Assembly: GCA_002964805.2 (NCBI GenBank) | Contig: PUDQ02000057.1 | Location: 868,001 to 932,000 of the forward strand | DNA from: Trametes villosa | Taxonomy: Eukaryota; Basidiomycota; Agaricomycetes; Polyporales; Polyporaceae | Length of the DNA stretch: 64,000 nt | Direction: 5' to 3' | Shown here: one piece after another, positions 55,992-64,000 of the stretch | How the letters are laid out: each line of letters starts with the position of its first letter | Numbering within the stretch: the first letter of the stretch is position 1 | The notes under the pieces: model-generated | What the model saw: the letters and a program-made list of their open reading frames with translations, nothing else | The model's database searches: none | Told to the model about the DNA's origin: nothing | Position numbers and translations under genes: made by a program

Positions 55992-56234
55992 GATGATGAA
56001 GTTCAACGAACCGATTGAAGTCGTGGCCTGAAGCTTGAAGAGTGATGCGCCACAACGGCAAGCGCCGAAACCAACCATCCGGGACCGGGACACCTTCGGC
56101 ACACGCCCTACGCAAGTTACGGCGAAAGGTTCCTGACTATAGATGTATTCCGTTCAAAAGACCCTAAAATGACATCCCAAGGGCCAGTAAACGTGTAAGA
56201 CATGCTGATATGATAGTACCGCGGCAGGGATGCC
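55992..56234. other. intergenic between F-box copies C and D
   Basis: About 240 bp containing the shared GCAAGCGCCGAAACCAACC block of the array, the likely promoter of C, and the 3' flank of D. Confidence 0.6.
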
Positions 56235-57904
56235 CTAGCGGAAGAGAAGGTCGGGGTTTCCCTGTTCCATCGCGGCTCGATAGGCAAGTACCTCTCGCAA
56301 TTCATCCTCCCAGAATCCTTCATCGTAGCTCGATGCATCTTCGGGCAGATAGCGTGAGCCAAGCCGGACGCTATGTCCCGATCGGGTTTCGTGTACCAAT
56401 ATGCCGAGAGAAACGGCCTGAAGGGGTCCGGAGGCGCCTGCAGCGCGCACCCGACGAGCGGAAGCATCCATGTCCCAATCCGCTATCGCCTGTTCGACGG
56501 GAACGAGGGGGTGCGTGAGGGACAGCGAGAAGGAGGGAGAGAGAATTTCTGGGCAGAACAGGGTCAAGCAGAACGAGCGAAGGGAGCGTAGCGGCGCGAC
56601 GATGTGGGACACAACGAAGTTGTCCTACAGCGAACTATGAGTGACGTGATGCACATGATAGAATCAAAGTGTTTGCATACCATGAGGTGTACAAAGTCCA
56701 GCTCGCGATCACCCTCTGGGTTTACCTCGTTGTTCAGGTCCAGTGTGATGTCGAGATGGAGGTGGACGAGGGAGTGCAGCGAGGGGAGGGTCCATATGGC
56801 GAGGAACTCGTCGTCGAGGAGCCAGCGCGCGCCCTTGAGACTAAAGCGTAGATGCTGTGGTCGAGCAGCGTCCAAAACCGAGCGTAGCATGGGTACTTCC
56901 AGGCTATGATCTCTGTCGTCGACCTTCAGCGAACGGATGTGGCACGAGGGGGCAAGAAGGTAAATCGTCGCAATCGGGCCCTCGTAGCTCAGCAACAAAT
57001 CCCAAGCGCTATGATAGAGCCGCTGCTCGCGCTGATTCTCGGCTCTCAGTTGCTCCACCTCGCTCGTGCTACGCGGAAGACTTTGAACGTCGGCGGCGCA
57101 GAGGTGCTGTAGGTTGGGAAAGGCGTAGACGTAGTCGCAGGTGCGGGGCTGTTCGGCGTCGAACGTGTCGAGGCGGGCTAGATGAGGGTAACGCGGGCCG
57201 TGGGATGCCCCTCGCCCGCACGACGTTGTCACTTTGCATAGGGTCGTGCAGGAGCCGTGGAGAAGATGCGCGGGGTTTCTGGCGTCAAACGGTACGGGTC
57301 CGCCTTCGTGCTCGTCGGCTTCTTCCGGTCCCAAGACGAGTAAGTCGTCGACGTCGTCGCGGTGCTGAATAGTAATATGGGCTTCGGTGAGCCTCGATCG
57401 GAAAGCCCGCAGCATCCTGGCGCCACGGGGACCTATGGGGGCGGCTCGCAGTATCCGGATGCTTTCCAGCTGGGCGATGGAGCGAGAGAGGTCCGGACGC
57501 ACTTCCAACAGGTCCTCAATATTGTCGATGACCAGGGTGTGAAGGCGACCATGATGCACGAGGAGAAGGAAAAGAGTGTTGAGCAGCCCCCCGGCGATGA
57601 CTGTATCCGCTGCCAGGGGCGGTCTAGAGAAAAAACCCTTGTCTCTCGAGAGCTCGAGGGTGTGAATGCACGAGAGCCGGTACGATGTGTCCCGCGCGGT
57701 AATGAAGCCCATGAAAGTCTTGACCGTCGAGGTATACTCCAGATCGAGAGAAATGCTTGCGAGGAGGGGTTTGGCGGCGTGGTGGTTGAGGAGGTGGCAC
57801 GTTCGCAACAGTGCGCACAGCGTATGCCGGTCAGCGAACGACATCACTTCTAGTAGAAGGTCGTGGTTGAGACGAGTGTCCTCCATCATGCCGCCTGAGG
57901 TCAT
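56235..57904 (-). CDS. F-box protein, tandem array copy D (divergent)
   Basis: Exons 57904-56681 and 56624-56235 with a 56-nt intron give about 537 residues. The N-terminus MTSGGMMEDTRLNHDLLLEV leads to an F-box (MSFADRHTLCALLRTCHLLN, then AAKPLLASISLDL). The body keeps the array pattern (GLLNTLFLLLVHHGRLHTLV, QLESIRILRAAPIGPRGARM, YPHLARLDTFDAEQPRTCDY, DAARPQHLRFSLKGARWLLD) but is clearly the most distant member. The C-terminal exon (DNFVVSHIVAPLRSLRSFCL onward) ends YRAAMEQGNPDLLFR rather than in an acidic run. An upstream exon like exon 1 of A and C was not established. In-frame ATGs at 57904 and further in are alternative starts. Confidence 0.83.
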
Positions 57905-58527
57905 CACAACGCGAAGATTCAGTTTTAGTACATGAGTTCATGTCTAGTATAATGGGCAAATAGCAATCTACTCACGGCGGTGGCTTTCCTACAATGATAT
58001 GGTTGGCGAAGAGGTAATATATGATGTGGCTGTAGATGCAACGCCCTCAAGCCGACCACGAGCGCAAGTGAACTCTCGAAAGTCGAGACGACAGGCAATG
58101 CGCTTATCCCAGCCAAGTCTGCATTGGTGGCCGCCAGGTCAGCGGAGTTCAACATAGACATGCACTAGCTTACACTAACCTGGGTACGCTTTGCGACGAG
58201 TGCGCGCTGGAAGCAGGGTGAGCGACTTTACGGAAAGAGTGAATGACGGTAAGCTGCCAGCCTGGCCTGGCGCTCGCAGCTCTCGCTAGGCTCTCGCGCA
58301 GGCAGCCGACGCGTAGGCGGAGGTTGCCGCAAAGCTTGCTTCATGAGGTTGATCGTCGGGCCCTGCATTTTCTAAGCCTCAAGGGTCACAAGTATAGAGC
58401 GGGCGGCGCAATCGCAGGAGTTGTTCATCGAGCATGAGGGGTCGGACCATCCAGGCTACAGACACTACTACTTACGCGCATCGGCAGTGACCACAACCTA
58501 CCACGCCGTCGTCGACGCCGAAGACCA
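57905..58527. other. intergenic: copy D promoter
   Basis: About 620 bp. A minus-strand frame at 57925-58161 could contribute an upstream exon to copy D, but no clean splice was found. Nothing else was recognised. Confidence 0.5.
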
Positions 58528-59466
58528 CTACTGCTGCAGCCCCTCCACATACGCCTTCAGCCCCTCCGCCTGCGCAACGAAGCTCTTCTCCAGGTCCTTC
58601 GAGATGAACAGCTTGATCGCGTACGCGCCCGAGCCCGCGAAGATCTCGCGCGACTCGTACAGCGTCTTGCCGTCCTCGGTCGCGCTCACCGCCTGCCACC
58701 GCTCCGCCTTGACGAACCAGTCCGGGAGCGTGCTGTTCCACGCGACGCGGTGCAGGTCCGGCTGGACGTGCGTGATCTGCTCGAAGACGGAGATCGTGGG
58801 GACCTTGTCGTCGAGCGAGGGCGGAATGTGGACCTTCATGACGAGGTACGCGCCCTCGACGGGCGACTGGTCGTCAAATGGCTTCTTGTCCTTGTCCGTC
58901 ACGACCTGGCTACGACTGTGATATGAAGTGTGGGAGGACACCTTCTCAGCACACCGGACAGAATGCAGTCAATGAGATGGACGCACACAAACGGGTTCCT
59001 GCCGGCGCAGCGGTTCGTCGTTAGCGGCGGTCTATAATCGCAGAGAGACTTATAAGCGCGACATACCATTCGGGGTACTTGGGGAAGTCGATGAGCGCCT
59101 CCCAAACCTTCTCAAGCGGCGCGTCAATCACAATGGAGGCGTTGCCCTGCACCGGGCCGCTGTACGTCGGCGGGGGCAGATTGGTCGGCATGTCGTCTGC
59201 GACAGCGTTCACGACGGCTGAGCCCGAGTCAGAATACATGGGAAGCATTGAAGGCTGCCTGTACGGTAGACAAGCACTCACTGACGACGTCGTCCGGAAC
59301 TGAAGTTCGTGAGAGAAGCAGCGCGCATGTCGAGAGTCAGTCAACCCTAACCCGTGCGAAGGATAAGATGCTGACCTGGAGATGCCGTAACACTGGTGAC
59401 TAAGAGGAGCTGGAACAGAAAGCCAGCGAGCAACGCGGCAAGCATCCGGATGCCCTTGGACTCCAT
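58528..59466 (-). CDS. SRPBCC/START-like (polyketide cyclase-dehydrase fold) protein with N-terminal hydrophobic segment
   Basis: Exons 59466-59376, 59280-59067, a 12-nt micro-exon 58998-58987 and 58915-58528 give 234 residues. The N-terminus MESKGIRMLAALLAGFLFQL and LLVTSVTAS is a signal peptide or anchor. The fold begins NASIVIDAPLEKVWEALIDF, then PKYPEWNPFVRSQVV, where W-NPFV comes from the micro-exon. It continues YLVMKVHIPPSLDDKVPTIS, RVAWNSTLPDWFVKAERWQA, TLYESREIFAGSGAYAIKLF and a long C-terminal helix (EKSFVAQAEGLKAYVEGLQQ). The beta-strand/helix order is typical of lipid- or small-ligand-binding SRPBCC proteins; ligand unknown. The acceptor of exon 2 (CGTCGTCAG) was chosen because it is the only one that keeps the phase with the signal exon. 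If it is wrong, the protein would start at a later ATG and lack the signal segment. Confidence 0.8.
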
Positions 59467-59746
59467 AGGTAGTGGAACTGGACGATGTGGCGGCGAAGGA
59501 GCAGGGATCGAACAGCGAGCGCAAGGCAGTCGCAAGGGATGCTTGGCAGCGAGGATTGGGCTTTATGCTGAACACCGGAAACATGTGCGCCGCGGGGAAT
59601 GACGTCGAATAGAAATTCTAGGATAGGTTTCGATGGAAACGAAGGACGGATGACCGCGCGGTTTCACCGCGATAAACAAATAGGGACACGCTAAGTTATA
59701 ACAAACCGGGGAAAGTCCGTACCAACCCTCGCAAACCTGTCGTGCC

Positions 59747-61828
59747 TTACTGCGTCAGAAGGAGAGAGACCGTCGTCAATATCCTGGAGACTTGTCAGTA
59801 AGCTCGACCCGAGGCACAATGCATGGCCACTCACGACGACGCGAGTATCATGAAGACATCTGGCGAGGGGTCAGTGACGGGAAATCTACGATCTGGGGTC
59901 CGGAAAACTCACATTGCACGAGGAAGAAAGCCTGTTCGGACATTAAGCGTTCCATCAGCTACCGCCTCGAGGAACCGCGGCGAATGACGTACCGCCATCG
60001 TGTCGACATTCCCGTCAGGTGCGTGCAAAGAGGACACGATCATCTGGCTGATGGCGCAGACATCCGAGGTCAGACAGACGGTCCGAGCCTCGCGGGAGCG
60101 ACCACTCACTTCACCGCGGCGGGCGTGCCGCTTAAAAGCATTGCCACGAACTTCTCCGCGCGTGCATCAGCCGGTATGAGCCTTGTGTGCACCATGGCCT
60201 GCACGATGAACACGCCCATGACGGGGAGCACGACCATCTTCGCCGCGGCCACGAGCAGCATGGCCATGATGGGGAGACGCGATAGCGGGTGCGGTACCTT
60301 GATGCGGGCGAATGAAGCGCCGAGGAGGATGAGCGCGAGTGGAACCGCGATGGTGTCAATGAATTGCGCTGGGCGGGCTGATTAGACGGCTTTCGCACTT
60401 GGGCTTGGCAGGAGAACTCACCAGCGTCCATGACGAAGACCAGGGGCGGCCGTCCGTCAGGCCCATGCCAACTCGGGCCACCCTGGGCAGAAATGTCGAC
60501 GAAGAGGGCCTTCAGAGGATTGATGAGGGCGACCGGAAGCGCAATCGCAATGGCAATCGTCACTGGCTTGACTAGAGCTGCGAGGGGGTGGAAGACCACA
60601 TGAAGCCAATGTGTCGTCTCTGAGAGTGTTGTGTGAGCGTTCTTGGCCGATACGGCGGTATCGCTAGAACGAGTTGAGCGTATCGGGCTCGCCACGATAA
60701 CAGTGCGTAGAGGGGTGGGAGGAGGCGCGGGGCGCAGCGGAGAAGACGGGACCGTCGTCTTGAGTGAGGAGGCGGGGATCGTGACGCGCAGAGGGGAGGA
60801 TGGCACGGTGACACGCAGTGGTGAGGGGGGCACGGATCCGGGAAGCTTCCTGGACCGGAACGTCGACACTGTGGAGAGACGAGACGTCCGCCTTGCAAGC
60901 TGGATGTCCGAGTCCGGCTCCGTCTCGTCGGTGATTACGACCTTGGGGATGTTCGAGACCGGGGCCTCCAGGACCTCAACGACCGTCGCTTTGCTTTCCT
61001 TCTCGTAGCAAGGATCCTCTTCATCCTTCTTGACGTAGTCGATGACAAGAGGAGGTGGAGGGGACGCAGGAAGGCGCAGGATATAACGCGCGATGAGAGA
61101 GCCAATCGGCTTCTCCTTCCAGGAGACATGGCGCTCTGCGTCCTCTCCTTGCGGGACGCCCGGAAGGTAGTCCCACGACAGGGAATGCGCTCCGCCGCCT
61201 ACCCAGAAGCAGAGGTGGTAGCAAACGGTGAAGATCGACACGTATGAAACGCCGACTACCAAACAATGTCAGTATGGCGAGAACACGCATCCTAGCGCCA
61301 GACGTACGCGCGGGATCAACTAGTGGGTTGAAGGGCGGTTGCTGCATGACCGATAGCACGATGGCATTCGCTGCGGCAAATTTGGCGTGAGAGGACGAAA
61401 GAAAGCCGAAGCAGGTACTCACGAAGGTTGCCCCAGTTACTCATGCCCGTCATGATCACGATACCTTGCCAGAAGTTACGCGGGACGTAGCATATCTCGC
61501 GTATGATGATGCCCATGACAAACCCGCTGAACATGTAGATCGACGCGATGAGGATGACTGGGCCTAGCGCGGAGATATTGGACGGCGTAAATGACGGCAC
61601 GATGTTGGCGAAAATGAGGGCGGGGAGAGCGATGTTCATGCTGATTATAGACAGCCCGCGGGAAGCAGCGGGAGGGAACATGTCCATTTTGACGAGAACG
61701 TAGCCGCATATGAGCGCGACAAACCTGTATAACAAAGTCAGCGTGGTCCAGATCAAGGGATATAATACGCACGTTTTGATTAGAGGCATGAAGCCGAGGT
61801 AGATTAGAAGGCCTGCAGAGACAGCCAT
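59747..61828 (-). CDS. auxin-efflux-carrier/PIN-like membrane transporter
   Basis: Multi-exon gene from ATG 61828 (MAVSAGLLIYLGFMPLIKT) to the stop at 59747 (ILTTVSLLLTQ). The N-terminal helices include RFVALICGYVLVKMDMFPPA, LSIISMNIALPALIFANIVP and the motif FWQGIVIMTGMSNWGNLPNA, then FTVCYHLCFWVGGG. A cytosolic loop of about 230 residues has repeated S/T-P-L-R units (VPPSPLRVTVPSSPLRVTIP). The C-terminal half holds TIAIAIALPVALINPLKALF, AQFIDTIAVPLALILLGASF, LPIMAMLLVAAAKMVVLPVM, KFVAMLLSGTPAAVNQMIVS and AFFLVQYVFMIL. The broken-helix layout and P-A-A-V-N-Q match the fungal PIN/PILS-like (Ecm3-type) carriers. Substrate in fungi is unknown; ER or plasma-membrane location is possible. The four last exons (60130-59747) are short, and the chain closes in phase. 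Confidence 0.9.
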
Positions 61829-63194
61829 GGTAGTAAAGAGTACGGTAGTCGGTGTATGAGAGAACCGGTCCCGAGGCCCCTGCCGTATAAGTAGTCGTCG
61901 ACGCTTGTCGCTGCGTAGACAAATGCGCGAATTCGAAGAAGCGCGGCGGTCTACACGCGTTCTACGCCACAAAGCAGGGACGTATGTTCCCCCAACTCAT
62001 GATCGTCTTCATTCAACCGCAAGTCGGTTCTGACAAAACTCAACATGCACCTAGGCCGGTTGGGCCGAGTGCTGGCTGCCTGCTGGACGGTGTCAGGACG
62101 TCCCGAGCGCATCTAAACATATCCCGCACCATGCGTGAGGCCTCCTTTCTGAGGCTCCACAGAGGGCCTCGCCGAAAGTTTGTGGCCGCTCTCTGCGCGA
62201 GAATTGCTGTTCTGACATGCAGGGTGCGGTCATTCCGCTGGTGCGCGTGTGCCCGGGACTGTTCAGAGGCGACATATCGGCGAGTTGTGGTTCAGCCACC
62301 CTGTGTCGTTGAGCTGCAATGATCCCCGAGGCGGCGGTCCGATTTCCATACGACGGGAGTTGGAAAGTGACAAGGTAGCTGCGACCGTTGGCGAACTTAC
62401 TTTCGCGGTGGCAAGCGCCTGCGGCGGAGTCTGGCGGAGTGGCCAAGTGGCAGTGATCTTGGATCGGCGCGTGGCAAGCCGGCCGCGTTTGCCGTTCAAA
62501 CCCCGTCGGAGATGGGCGGAGTTTGAGCGGGCCCGCGGAATCTGCTGAATTTGACGACCTCCTCCCCCTCCACACCCCTTCGCGTACCTCAGCAGAGTGA
62601 ACTCTCTCCGTTCTGTGTGGCCCTGAAAGACGTACGCCCGGAGCATATTGCGCCGACGGGGACCTCCGCCCAATTGGACGGGCGCGTCCGACCTGAGGAA
62701 GATGACGGCTGGTATCCTGAACGGGCACGCGACATCGACATTCAGTCGCACCGCACGCGCGGCGTGCATGGACGCAACACACCCACAACCTATTTATAAG
62801 TCAGCCAATAGCCTGCCAGAACATGAGACGACGTCCATACCGTACTATACTTATGTCTGTGGACATTCGGTGTTGCGTCCCTGCTTCCCGACGACCCTAG
62901 ACTTCGGTGCCGATGCCTAAACTTGCAAACAGGAATCACGCCAGAGGTCAATGTCATCGTCGTCATAAGCGCATTCTGCAGGCCCAACTGTTCGGAGATC
63001 AGCAAGTATACAAAGGAGACGTGAGTTGCATGGCAAAGCAGCGAACACAGTAATAAGGAAAGAGGAACACGGGCGGGCAAGAGAGTCAGCTGCGCAGCTA
63101 GGTGGGCAAAAGGTATAGTATGCGTGGTATCCGTCCCAAGGAGCCAAAGTAACGATCTGCCGGAAAGGAAACGCGAAACCGAGGGAGATAGCGT
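61829..63194. other. intergenic: carrier promoter and 3' flank of Munc13-like gene
   Basis: About 1.37 kb. A GGCGGAGTGGCCAAGTGG run at 62434 looks like a tRNA A box but does not fold as a tRNA. No coding exon was recognised. Confidence 0.5.
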
Positions 63195-64000
63195 CTACGA
63201 GGACTTCGGCGGAAGCCCCGGCACGGGAGGTATGGAGGGCACAGGGGGCACTTGCGGTTGCTGGCGCGGCCGCTGCAGCTTGCGCTTCTCGACCTCCTTT
63301 GCATGCGCATCGCGCTCCGCCGCGAGGCTGTTGAGCGCCTGCAGCTGCTGCGCGATGAAGTCGGAGGTGTTTGGCCTGCGTCGCGAGCTGTCAGCGGTAG
63401 CTAGGCGAACACACGTACACGAGCACGTACCGCATGCGAAGGATCCTGAGGATGGTCTCGCCGTTGCTGACCTCCTTTTCCTTCTCCTGGGCCTTCTCCT
63501 TCTTCCGATTCTTGATCGTGCCGAGGTTGCGTTGCTGATACACGCTCTTGGCACGTTTCTTCACCGATGGTGACGCGCGTAGACTGTGCTGCATCATTCG
63601 TACACACTCCTCCATGAGCGCGTCCCTGGAATAGTCTGTCAGCAGGGGCCTCTTCGCCTGAAAAGGGGCCAATGCCGCGGACTCACGTGTGCCAATCGTA
63701 GTACAGTCGGATGGACAGTACGTCGCGGTACTTCTGGTTCTGGAGCGCCTCAAGAGATATCGGACCCTCGCCGCCAGCGTAGAAGTAGTCCCGCAAGAAC
63801 TAACCCCGGTGTTCAGCAGCGGTCGACACCCCACGGGAGAAGACGACGTTACCTTCAACCACTTGAAGACGATATCGACCTCCTTGTCGCTTAAGGGCTT
63901 CATCTCGCTCTGCACGTCGGACAGCGGCGGGATGAGTAGGCCCTCGATCACGTTCAGGATCTCCTTCCACACGCGCGACATGACCATGTCCTTCGTCGAC
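63195..64000 (-). CDS. Munc13/MUN-domain-type protein, C-terminal part (cut by window edge)
   Basis: The gene runs off the right edge, so only its 3' exons are present. They read MVMSRVWKEILNVIEGLLIP, PLSDVQSEMKPLSDKEVDIV and FKWLK. After an intron come FLRDYFYAGGEGPISLEALQ, YRDVLSIRLYYDWHTDALME and ECVRMMQHSLRASPSVKKRA, then a basic NRKKEKAQEKEKE stretch and, after another intron, PNTSDFIAQQLQALNSLAAE and a Pro-rich end (PSIPPVPGLPPKSS). The MKPLSDKEVDIVFKWLKFLRDYF block is the MHD2-type end of fungal MUN-domain proteins (Munc13/Unc13-like, often with a C2 domain upstream), which prime SNARE-dependent exocytosis. The assignment rests on this C-terminus only; introns lie near 63430-63370, 63700-63630 and 63850-63800. 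Confidence 0.75.

Noticed and set aside
62429..62530. tRNA-like signature: A-box-like TGGCCAAGTGG and B-box-like GTTCAAACCCC
   Set aside because: The bases around the B box cannot form a T stem, and GGCGGAG before the A box finds no complementary acceptor strand downstream. No anticodon arm forms.
1..64000. CRISPR arrays, bacterial operons or phage modules
   Set aside because: No regularly spaced short repeats; genes are intron-rich and eukaryotic throughout.

Overview
The window is nuclear DNA of a filamentous basidiomycete, most likely an Agaricomycete. The reasons are: genes cut by many short GT-AG introns (about 50-65 nt), small gaps between housekeeping genes, GC-rich coding sequence, and families typical of that group (DUF6729/DDE transposase-like protein, tandem F-box genes, small four-pass membrane proteins with CDDI-type loops). 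I saw no rRNA, convincing tRNA, CRISPR or bacterial-type feature. All gene models were spliced by eye, so exon ends are predictions; where checked, reading phases close.

Layout. 0.2-6.2 kb: a monocarboxylate-type MFS permease and an Nhx1-type Na+/H+ exchanger, both minus. 7.6-10.6 kb: a conserved basidiomycete protein of unknown role. 10.6-13.8 kb: gene-poor, with a decayed local duplication. 13.8-14.4 kb: a four-exon DUF202 membrane protein. 15.2-20.8 kb: an unknown two-exon gene and an intact 12-exon DUF6729/DDE transposase-like gene. 21.3-25.1 kb: a TPR-J-domain co-chaperone (DNAJC7 type) and the mitochondrial insertase Oxa1. 25.7-37.6 kb: four paralogous four-pass membrane proteins around an 18-exon amino-acid/GABA-type permease. 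38.1-40.9 kb: a mitochondrial-type PPR protein. 40.9-45.0 kb: gene-poor, with a two-copy 390-bp tandem repeat, one copy of a strongly structured dispersed repeat and a decayed zinc-finger-like gene. 45.0-47.5 kb: a BAG-domain protein. 49.7-57.9 kb: a tandem F-box array (four genes and one pseudogene, all minus). 58.5-61.8 kb: a SRPBCC (START-like) protein and an auxin-efflux-carrier-type transporter. 63.2 kb to the edge: the 3' end of a Munc13/MUN-type gene.

How the genes relate. There is no biosynthetic cluster. Three genes belong to Hsp70/Hsp90 or protein-biogenesis functions (DNAJC7-like, Oxa1, BAG). Two expanding families (four-pass proteins; F-box) form the lineage-specific part. The most unusual signal is the dispersed repeat at 43648-43799 and 49269-49412. 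Both copies keep the same set of nested hairpins, and their differences fall in loops, junctions or pairing-compatible positions, which suggests a structured RNA or a SINE-like element.
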